A program made the translations under genes and the position numbers. A stretch of 64,000 nucleotides of DNA. It comes from Karstenula rhodostoma CBS 690.94 (taxonomy: Eukaryota > Ascomycota > Dothideomycetes > Pleosporales > Didymosphaeriaceae). Shown here piece by piece: positions 56,988 through 64,000 of the stretch (position 1 is the stretch's first letter; every line of letters begins with the position of its first letter). The notes beneath the pieces are model-generated. The model was not told where the DNA came from, searched no databases, and was given only the letters and a program-made list of their open reading frames with translations. The stretch is taken from contig MU001492.1 in NCBI GenBank assembly GCA_010093485.1, positions 2,899,334 to 2,963,333 on the forward strand, written 5' to 3'.

Positions 56988-57770
56988 ATGCGCTCCGCAG
57001 CCTCCCTCGCCATCCTCCTTGCCAGCGTCGCAGCCTGCCGCGACGTCCCCTCCAACCTCAAATCTTTCTACGAATCCCACAAAAACGTCGATTGCGCCAA
57101 TCCCGTCTCCATCCAGTACTCCTCTGGCCAAGGCGACGCCGACACCGTATACTGCCAGGATGATGCGTCAGGTGCTGTTTTCTTGAAGGACACCTCTAAT
57201 GGGTACGCGGATGCCGACATCGACTGCGACGGCGCGGGCATGGGCACCGGCGACTGCGGCGACGATCCATCGGGCCAATCCATGACGGCGTTCAAAGACC
57301 TCGTGCAGGAATACTCCGGCGGCGCAATCGACGACTTGAACACGCACATCCACAACTTCGTTGTTCTGGGCAACGACAACAGCGCCGAAGAGGGTGATGG
57401 CGGTGCGTCCTTCGATCCTACCAAGGACGCGGACATTCAGCCTCTGAGCGTCGTTGCGGTGGTGTGCGGCAAGAAGCTGGTGTATGGTGTTTGGGGCGAC
57501 GTCAACGGCGGCAAGCTCACGGGCGAGACGTCGCTGAGCCTGGCGAAGCAGTGTTTCCCTAACGAGGGCTTGAGCGGAAACGCCGGCCACGGAGATCACG
57601 ATGTGCTGTACCTGGCATTCCCTGGTGAGGAGGCCATCGCCAAGGATGTGAACTGGGGCGCGAGCACGGCGAAGGAGTTCGAGGCTAGTTTGGCGACGAT
57701 TGGAAACAAGCTTGTGAAGAAGGTTGCCGCCGGACAGGCGAAGAGCAGGGTCATGCGCGCGGTCTTGTAG
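56988..57770 (+). CDS. secreted GH75 chitosanase
   Basis: Single exon, 260 residues, start preceded by TCAAA. The frame is open 31 codons further up, but the ATG at 56988 gives a clean signal peptide (MRSAASLAILLASVAACRDVP). GH75 marks: Asp-rich motif 'YADADIDCDG', 'QSMTAFKDL', 'THIHNFVVLGND', 'PLSVVAVVCGKKLVYGVWGD' and 'LSLAKQCFP', then 'HDVLYLAFPG'. GH75 enzymes hydrolyse chitosan, the deacetylated chitin of fungal walls, outside the cell by an inverting mechanism with an Asp/Glu pair. Uses: wall remodelling or attack on other fungi. Confidence 0.88.
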   Translation: MRSAASLAILLASVAACRDVPSNLKSFYESHKNVDCANPVSIQYSSGQGDADTVYCQDDASGAVFLKDTSNGYADADIDCDGAGMGTGDCGDDPSGQSMTAFKDLVQEYSGGAIDDLNTHIHNFVVLGNDNSAEEGDGGASFDPTKDADIQPLSVVAVVCGKKLVYGVWGDVNGGKLTGETSLSLAKQCFPNEGLSGNAGHGDHDVLYLAFPGEEAIAKDVNWGASTAKEFEASLATIGNKLVKKVAAGQAKSRVMRAVL

Positions 57771-58090
57771 GCGATAGATGGTGCCTCGTGGTTGCTTGAA
57801 GAAGGAGATGTTCTACACTGTATTAATATCGCGAAGCGAACACAGGATGTCGAATCTGGGATTTGCTAGCAAGTCAACTAAAAGCGTGGGTTAACATGGT
57901 GCCGCAAATTCTAGTGGCACATCAAAGAACTTGTCATCACACGCTCATTCGAACAATTACCCGTGATTTATCTCATTCCTGTTCCTTTATCATTGCAAGC
58001 AACTGCCTGCACCCAAGAAGCCGACTCAGCACCGTCCACTCGCCGAATCATATATCATTCATCCGTGTACCATCCGTCTGCTCAGACCCC
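57771..58090. other. convergent 3' intergenic region
   Basis: 320 bases between the chitosanase stop and the small minus-strand gene. Nothing recognised. Confidence 0.4.
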
Positions 58091-58339
58091 CTAGTCATCC
58101 TCTTCATCGCCTTCCTCAATCGCATTGCTGACCTTCTTGCCAAACTTCTTAGCTTTACCGCCCTTCATATCCATGTCTTCTCCCTCGCGCTTCTCACCCG
58201 TAACACTTCCACTTCTCAGTCCGCGACGCTCACCCTCCTCATTACCTTTAGTTTTGCTTGATGCCCTCGTAGTTCTGGTAGTCTCCGGCACACCTGGCTT
58301 CTTACCAGCCCTGGCTGACATTGGTTTCTTCCCAGCCAT
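58091..58339 (-). CDS. small highly charged hypothetical protein
   Basis: 82 residues, ATG at 58339. Lys/Arg/Gly-rich N-terminus (MAGKKPMSARAGKKPG), acidic end (AIEEGDEEDD). No hydrophobic segment. It is read away from the next gene with 217 bases between the starts, which looks like a shared promoter. No known family; it could be a nuclear or ribosome-related small protein. Codon choice is not strongly biased, so I hold it at moderate confidence. Confidence 0.45.
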   Translation of the reverse strand: MAGKKPMSARAGKKPGVPETTRTTRASSKTKGNEEGERRGLRSGSVTGEKREGEDMDMKGGKAKKFGKKVSNAIEEGDEEDD

Positions 58340-58556
58340 GTTCTCACCTTCCTGCTTCGATGACGACTAAAGGTGGAAGGAGCGATGAGGTGCGACTGCC
58401 CTCCACACCACAGCAGCAGCGCCTGAACCCGGATCTCGAGGAAGGAGCGACTGCGATGCCTGGGAAAATAAAAACAACGATGGCCTCCGTCCGTCCGTTT
58501 CCTCCTCAGGTAGGGTGCAATCTCAGGCACCCGTAACCTGATCGCCCATTACCAAA

Positions 58557-59228
58557 ATGGCACCCCTCGCGGTCAACATCACCGCTTTACCACCCTCCCC
58601 CGCCTCCTCGCCAATCCCTCTCAACAACGCATACCTTGTTATGCAAATTTTGGGTGCGTTGGCAATGGTGGTATCGGCGGGTTTTCTGGGTTTGGAGTGG
58701 TGGCGCAATCGAGTGAGTTTGGTGACTATTCCAATGAGCCTATCATTTTTCTTTTCTTCCTTTGGGGGAACAGGGTGTCATTGGAAAATCATTTCAGCTT
58801 CAGCTTCAGCGATGGCAGTTGACGTGTTTAAGTCCAGCGCCCAGGCCCTCGAGGCCTATCAGGAGACCGTGAGGTCATTCACCGAGGCTCTGGACCGCAG
58901 CACCAAGGCCAACGAGGCCATGGCCATCGCCCTCGAGAAGCTCTGCCGGCCGTCGCCGTCGCCGTCGCCTCCGCCTCCGCCTCCACCTCCACCTCCGCCT
59001 TCGCCTTCGCCTTCGCCGCCACCTCCACCTCCACCTCCTCCGCCCGGTCGGGTCCTCGACCCCGAGGCCGCATCACCTCCGCGCATGGCTGCGCAAGCAG
59101 CACGTGTTGCTGCCCTCGCCCGCCACACGCCCGCACCGGCGCTTGCGCCATCCCCTGCGTCATTGCTTTCCTCCACCTCCTCCATGAGGAGGCGCAAGGC
59201 GCATTCCAGCGAGTCGCAGAACTCCTAG
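58557..59228 (+). CDS. hypothetical protein: membrane helix plus polyproline/helical part
   Basis: Single frame of 223 residues from an ATG with CCAAA before it. Residues 25-52 form a membrane helix (NNAYLVMQILGALAMVVSAG). From residue 86 a soluble helical part follows (MAVDVFKSSAQALEAYQETV), then a Pro/Ser repeat and an Arg/Ala-rich end. A donor/acceptor pair (about 58711-58774) could remove the middle and give a short membrane protein instead. A separate gene starting at 58812 is a third option. I cannot decide, and no family is recognised. Confidence 0.45.
   Translation: MAPLAVNITALPPSPASSPIPLNNAYLVMQILGALAMVVSAGFLGLEWWRNRVSLVTIPMSLSFFFSSFGGTGCHWKIISASASAMAVDVFKSSAQALEAYQETVRSFTEALDRSTKANEAMAIALEKLCRPSPSPSPPPPPPPPPPPSPSPSPPPPPPPPPPGRVLDPEAASPPRMAAQAARVAALARHTPAPALAPSPASLLSSTSSMRRRKAHSSESQNS
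58949..59044 (+). repeat. CCGTCG/CCTCCG proline-codon microsatellite
   Basis: Triplet repeats of CCG, TCG and CCT/CCA type, read as Pro/Ser in the frame above. Confidence 0.8.
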
Positions 59229-59722
59229 GATGATACAGAGGCAGCGCAAACCTCTATAAAAACGCACCCTAGGGATGACCGGGACCTTGACGTGGTCCTA
59301 GGGCTACCTGCCTTTTGGCAGGCTCCAACACCGGTCCACTTATTTCAAGATACAAACAGGAGTTCGGCTGTCCCAAGCGACAGATCTAATCAAATCATCA
59401 TCCATCTGCTGGCCGACGTACTTGAATTGAATTTTATCACTGACGACGAACTCGGTTCCGTCCCAACATTTCCCACAGAACCATGGACAAGGCACACTTG
59501 GCCTTTATCAAGGTTGAAATCTCCGAGACACAGAAGTCTGAACCTACGTACCTCGAACATAATACGAGACGATCAAACCCGACCGCGAACCTCCAGGCCC
59601 TGCGACATGCAGAGGTGCACCCGATAGCGCCAACCGCCATCCGCTCTACCAGCTGCGAGCGAAAACCACCCTGAACCCCAGCACCAAGAATTGAAACGAT
59701 ACCCGCCCTACTGTTGTCCAGC
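59229..59722. other. intergenic
   Basis: An open frame at 59292-59627 shows no domain. Presumed promoter of the next gene. Confidence 0.4.
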
Positions 59723-60778
59723 ATGAAGAAGGTTTTCAGAAATTTGCGACCCGCGGCACTGTCCAAGACCAGGAACCGTGCTGGGGAAGCGGAGCAAGCG
59801 CCATCAAAACCCCAGGAGAAGAGGGTGCTGTGTACACCCCCGCCTGCCTACACAGAGAGCAATTCGCAAGGTCTTACCAGCAAACTGCAACCCGACGACA
59901 CTTGCCGCCCTCCAACCCCAATCACCAAGCCCACCGCCGCAACCCCGTATCCGCTCCTAACAGTGCTTGTTGAAAAGCAGAATAACGAGGAGCGAGGCCA
60001 GTGCAACAGCCTGTTCCGCTGGAGCCTTGTGCAAATCATGGCGGACACCTTCTCAGCGAATTTCTTCAGCCTCCGAGCAGCCGTCGCGAAGGACATGGTG
60101 CAAAAGAAGATGTGCGCATGGGATCGAGACCCGAATTCGATACTGAGCGAACAAGGCCAGGACGGGCTTGACCAACTCTGCGCTTTGGTCCGCAAACTCT
60201 CAGCCGATCTGCAACGCAATCGCTGGCCAGCAGTCTGCCGATGGGATAAAATCCTCCTCATCCAGCTGGTCTTGAAGCCTGCGAAGAGAATGAACCTACC
60301 GGCAGATTACGCATTGGAAGTTCTGGGGCGGTACAGCTACAGTGGCGAACCTGGTGGTGCTGTCAAGACCACGATGCTCGACCATTGGACGCCGTCCCAT
60401 GTCGGTATGCGTCCAAGGTATACGTCCCCGATGGTGGACTTGGGAGATACGCTGGCATCGCATGCAATGCTCATCGAAACCATGGAGTTACGGGAGGATA
60501 AGATGGAAGTGATGGACGATGCGGTGGCCACGTTTCGAAAGGACCGAGGAATGGAAAGACTGCAGAACTCGAAGGAGCTACAGGAGGAAGCGTTATTGTG
60601 GAAGAGAAAGGTTGTGGGTGCCGCGCCATTGGCATGTTTATGGCCGGTAAGCGATGAGTACTACAATCTAGCCAAAGTGTTGAGGGAGAGCGAGGATATG
60701 CATGACGACGTCGCTGATGGACAACGAAACAGGCTGAGAGAACAGCGGAAAGCTCGTCGATACTTTCACGTTGTTTGA
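59723..60778 (+). CDS. conserved-looking hypothetical protein, mostly helical
   Basis: Single exon, 351 residues, ATG at 59723. The frame opens three codons earlier, but at TTG. After 80 disordered residues (PTPITKPTAATPYPL) the chain is helical with regular hydrophobic spacing: 'FRWSLVQIMADTFSANFFSL', 'GLDQLCALVRKLSADLQRN', 'WDKILLIQLVLKPAKRM'. A basic end follows (RNRLREQRKARRYFHVV). No signal peptide or membrane helix. No family recognised. Confidence 0.6.
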   Translation: MKKVFRNLRPAALSKTRNRAGEAEQAPSKPQEKRVLCTPPPAYTESNSQGLTSKLQPDDTCRPPTPITKPTAATPYPLLTVLVEKQNNEERGQCNSLFRWSLVQIMADTFSANFFSLRAAVAKDMVQKKMCAWDRDPNSILSEQGQDGLDQLCALVRKLSADLQRNRWPAVCRWDKILLIQLVLKPAKRMNLPADYALEVLGRYSYSGEPGGAVKTTMLDHWTPSHVGMRPRYTSPMVDLGDTLASHAMLIETMELREDKMEVMDDAVATFRKDRGMERLQNSKELQEEALLWKRKVVGAAPLACLWPVSDEYYNLAKVLRESEDMHDDVADGQRNRLREQRKARRYFHVV

Positions 60779-61358
60779 ACGGCATTTGAACTTTGCAAAG
60801 TGTGGAATGCCATTCGTGATGCAGCGTGGCGGAACTCAATGTGCAATGCATCGTGAGTGGCGGTGGGCGAATTGACTTCACGAACCCTAGATTGTCAGAT
60901 CAGTACGAGTGGCGAGCATGACAGAGACTAGTCAGATGGGAATCCCTCCAACGTGACGCGAAAGTTTGAGCATAGCGTGCTACGAGCCCAAGCATACCTA
61001 CCTGATCGACATGTGTGCAGACTGTCGAAGTGCTGTGCGTAGTAGCCCCCGAAACGATTTCTCACCACACCAGGCTGTCTATCCCACGTTCATCCGCTTA
61101 CTTTTCGCGAACTCGGTCACACCGCATCGTCCGGAATCAAAATCCAGGCGCAGCAAGGGTAAGCCAGGCGCGGAGGGAGGGAGACACACGGTTGAGGGGA
61201 GCGCGAGGGCAGCAGAACACGACCTGAATTAGAGATATGTGTGAGTATACGCTGGGTGTGTGATTGTGTCAATGGTCTCGGTACAACGTGTTATTGCAGA
61301 GTACACAACGGCACAGCCGACCCCCCTCACCCTTTACCTTATCACCATCCCTCTTCCC
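60779..61358. other. convergent 3' intergenic region
   Basis: Between the hypothetical gene (+) and the epimerase (-). No gene seen. Confidence 0.42.
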
Positions 61359-62520
61359 CTAAGACGCCACAGCCCCCGCATATCGGCTCGACTTCCCAAG
61401 CCCCTCCTCCTTCAGCAACTCGGGCAATTCGTCCTCCAGCCAACTCTCCCAAATCCCCTTCTCCCTTGCCTCCCACCCCAGCTCCCGCAGCCTCACCGCC
61501 CGACTCCTACTATTGAGCCCAATCACCGCCCCTGTGTACTCTCCAAACAGTTCCTCCCAGTCCTTCTCGCTGAACTCTTTGGGCTCGGCATCCTTCAGCA
61601 ACCCCTTCTCCTTCAGCGACTTGCCAACTTGCTCCGCGACCTCCCTCCAACTAAACTCCCGCCCGTTCTCGCAGAAGAAATACGGGTTGTCTAGAAACAC
61701 CGACGCCGGGGACTTCTCCATGTAGTGCAGGAGGACGATGTACGCGCGTGCAAGATCGAGCACGTGGATCTGGCTCTCCACGCTCAGCCCCGCGCCGACG
61801 TGCCCCGCAAACCCGTGCTTCAGCGCGAACCGCGCAACGGTGGGGACCTGGATCGTCAGCCTCCTGTGCTGCGGGTTGAAGCCGTAGATCTCGGGGGGGA
61901 TCATGATAGCCAGCTTTGCTTTGTCGCCTAGCGCCTTGGACGCGCGCACGATGGCGAGGTCGATTTGGCGATGGGGCGCGGTATCGGGGAGGCTGTTGAT
62001 GGTGTCCGGGTCGTTGTCGTAGTATATCTTGTCGCCTTTGTGGGCACCGAAGGCGCCGTCGTCGAGGACGGAGGTGCCGGAGGTGTGGATGAAGATGGTG
62101 GGCTTGGAGGCGGTGGCGCGCTGTTGGATGCCAGCGAGGACGGCCTGCACGGAGGGGAGGTGGTCGGCCGTGGCGGTGTGGATGATGATCTGGGAGTGTT
62201 AGGGTTACTTTGCTTGAGGGGGAGGGGCGCCTTCTTCGTCCACCTGCCTACGTGGCCACGTGACCATCCAGGGCGCTCTTTCCCTGGGTGGAAGGTAGGG
62301 TGGTGGAACATACCTCGTGCTCGAGCACGTGCTTGACAATCAGGTCATGATCGTTGAGATCGCCCTTCACGGCCAGCGCACCCGACTTCTTGATCTGCTC
62401 GGCGTGCTCGTCCCGTCGTACAAGTCCGGTGACTGTGTATCCCTCTCCTACCAGGAGCTCCAGGACGTTCCACCCGACGAAGCCCGGGCCGATGATGAAG
62501 ACTCTCTTGGCTGTGTTCAT
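61359..62520 (-). CDS. NAD(P)-dependent epimerase/dehydratase family protein
   Basis: Two exons on the minus strand: 62520-62314 and 62189-61359 (345 residues). The intron is 124 bp, long for this region. Exon 1 has the dinucleotide motif 'VFIIGPGFVGWNVLELL' and the NADP-type Arg pair 'GLVRRDEHAE'. The joined frame continues 'VLEHE-IIIHTATADH', then 'IFIHTSGTSVLDD' (active Ser/Thr), 'IMIPPEIYGF' (post-catalytic proline strand) and a C-terminal helical domain. No obvious Y-x3-K is seen at the usual place, as in many atypical extended SDRs. Substrate unknown, likely cytosolic. It is divergent to the glycosyltransferase gene. Confidence 0.82.
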
Positions 62521-63443
62521 GGTGGGCAGACTGCTGGATCAAAGATGGTGGCGTTCTTGAATGCTGTATAGCCCATCGAAGGGTCGATTGAGCTGTATTT
62601 GAGCACTGAAGTCATGAATGCATTTCTAAGCGGGTGGAGAGAGAAGACATGACAAAGGGTATTCCACGGCGGGATTGCTTCCGCCTTTTAGGAGAAGATT
62701 GGAAATGAATGGTTGTTATAACGCAAGACGGTGCATCTTGAGGCCTGCAGTGAAGAAGGTTGCAGGGGACCTACAGCCGCTTTGGGTAAGCCCTCGAGCG
62801 CTAGTGCAGACGCATGTAGAGATGTTAGTAGCGGCTTCGGAGAAAAGCCGGATCTTGGCATCCGGATCTAGCAAATCAAAGTCGGTGTTCTGGCTAAGGT
62901 ACAATGCCGTGCAGAGCACTCCGTGACCATGTTGCAGCAGCGTGTTGATGCCTGTGGAAGTCACTGTGGAAGCCAGTGTCAAGACGGGAGAAGTCACTGT
63001 CAGGACTGTAGAAGTCACTGTTCAGTAGTTAGAAGCCCCAGGCGAGTCCCTCGCGTGCGCGGCGACCGGCTCCACGGTCTAAACGTATGACAACACCGAC
63101 AGCGGAAGCCCGCAGAGACGAGAACCGCGGGAATATCGTCGAGGGATCGCGGGCTGATGCATAATGTATGGTGAATTGGTGAATTGGGTTGGGAGTGGCC
63201 GTTCGCGGTGGCTTGTTGGGCACGGGCCGCCTCTGTGGCTGCCTTCGCGCCTCACCGAATCTCCCTGAATCCGTTTCTTGGGGCTCCATCATGCCAATGG
63301 ACCCCAGTTTGACAGCTTTCGGCCTGACAGCGGCGATGCGCCCTCGTTGACACGAAGCACCCCTCAATTCACTCCCCACCGCACTCGCTCGCTCGCTGCG
63401 CGCCCTCCCCGGACCAGAGGCCAGACGCAACCGCGTCGCCGCC
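62521..63443. other. divergent promoter region, epimerase / GT31
   Basis: 923 bases between two start codons pointing apart. Contains three direct copies of an 11-mer (listed below). No gene seen. Confidence 0.45.
62957..63021 (+). repeat. three direct copies of GAAGTCACTGT
   Basis: Copies at 62957-62967, 62990-63000 and 63011-63021, with a weaker copy at about 62970. Unequal spacing (33 and 21) is more like regulatory sites than a tandem array. Confidence 0.6.
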
Positions 63444-64000
63444 ATGGCCTTCATCACCGCGCTGCCCCTGCGCCTGTCGCGACGGCCGGCCAGAGTGCTG
63501 CTGGGCGGTCTTCTTTTCGTCTTCTTCATCCTGACCCTCACCCGCCGCCGGACCGCCCCGGGGCCTGCCCCGCCGTCGGTGCACTACAAGGCAAACACAA
63601 AGAGCTTCTTCCCGCCGCTCAAGCACAAGGCCGGCGTCGACGCCGACTTCTGCGAAAACTTCCCCACGAAGCAGCTCGACGACATCCAGGTCGTGCTCAA
63701 GACGGGCGCTGCCGACGGGCCCAAGCTGAAGGCCCACCTGGCCACCATCACCTCGTGCATCCCGAACCTGCTCATCGTGTCCGACCACGAGCAGAAGATT
63801 GGCCAGTACAACGTGATCGACGTCCTCGCCGAGCTCCCCCTCTCGTACGCCCAAGGCAACCACGACTTCAAGACGTACACCAACAACAAAAAGGCCCAGG
63901 CCGAGGGCGACACGGTCAACTACTCGCAGGCCGGATGGAGGCTGGACCGCTTCAAGTTCCTGCCCATGGTCGACAAGGCCTATGCCGTCAACCCCAAGGC
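63444..64000 (+). CDS. GT31/DUF604-type glycosyltransferase, 5' part
   Basis: ATG at 63444 (CCGCC before it). The frame is open for 185 codons to the window edge. Type II membrane layout: short basic tail, anchor 'VLLGGLLFVFFILTLT', Pro-rich stem, then the lumenal domain: 'CENFPTKQLDDIQVVLKTGA', 'TSCIPNLLIVSDHEQKIG', 'DVLAELPLSYAQGNHDF' and 'AGWRLDRFKFLPMV'. These match the fungal GT31-like DUF604 group (fringe-related), which sits in the Golgi and adds a sugar to glycans. The catalytic DxD would lie beyond the edge. Confidence 0.82.
   Translation, partial: MAFITALPLRLSRRPARVLLGGLLFVFFILTLTRRRTAPGPAPPSVHYKANTKSFFPPLKHKAGVDADFCENFPTKQLDDIQVVLKTGAADGPKLKAHLATITSCIPNLLIVSDHEQKIGQYNVIDVLAELPLSYAQGNHDFKTYTNNKKAQAEGDTVNYSQAGWRLDRFKFLPMVDKAYAVNPK

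Noticed and set aside
1..64000. tRNA, rRNA or CRISPR
   Set aside because: I looked for B-box-like GGTTCGA...CC contexts with pairing arms and for regularly spaced repeats and found none convincing; CRISPR is not expected in a fungal genome.

Overview
The window is nuclear DNA of a filamentous ascomycete (Pezizomycotina). A Dothideomycete fits best, but only the gene set and gene style suggest this. Most genes are broken by 45-65 bp introns with GT-AG borders and fungal branch-site-like sequences. Genes sit on both strands without operons. The repertoire is typical of a plant- or litter-associated mould: secreted polygalacturonase, GH131 glucanase, GH75 chitosanase, a bilirubin-oxidase-like multicopper oxidase, PTR2 and sugar transporters. 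Exon structures were worked out by hand from splice signals and protein continuity; exon coordinates are given in each entry.

Layout. 0.2-2.4 kb: a DUF3176 membrane protein (-). 2.4-7.4 kb: a 5 kb stretch with no gene that I can support, carrying one copy of a 166 bp inverted-repeat element. 7.5-12 kb: multicopper oxidase and GH28 exopolygalacturonase, both secreted. 12.5-15 kb: a three-finger C2H2 protein (-) recoverable only after splicing, and a DEDDy exonuclease. 16-22 kb: a second type of MITE directly against an F-box gene, then a PTR2 peptide transporter. 22-29.5 kb: low-complexity DNA, a coiled-coil protein, a decayed rhodopsin-domain receptor and a palindromic AT-rich element. 29.5-41.7 kb: an island of NmrA-type reductase, SDR, FAD monooxygenase, GH131, cytochrome P450 (with an apparent frameshift) and a sugar transporter, with the second copy of the 166 bp MITE between the last two. 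42-47.9 kb: Ubc6/UBE2J-type E2, heme-oxygenase-like membrane protein and a Pro/Gly repeat protein. 48.8-51.7 kb: two neighbouring genes sharing an unnamed C-terminal domain; one also carries an RNase H1-type hybrid-binding module. 52.5-64 kb: a small membrane protein, a RING protein, a truncated MFS remnant, GH75 chitosanase, small hypotheticals, an NAD-dependent epimerase and the 5' end of a GT31/DUF604 glycosyltransferase cut by the window edge.

Functionally, the secreted enzymes and transporters point to plant polymer use (pectin, beta-glucan), chitosan hydrolysis and uptake of sugars and peptides. The oxidoreductase island could modify or degrade aromatic compounds, but no PKS, NRPS or terpene backbone gene is visible. 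The most unusual item is the paralogous pair at 48.8-51.7 kb. I saw no tRNA, rRNA or CRISPR array.
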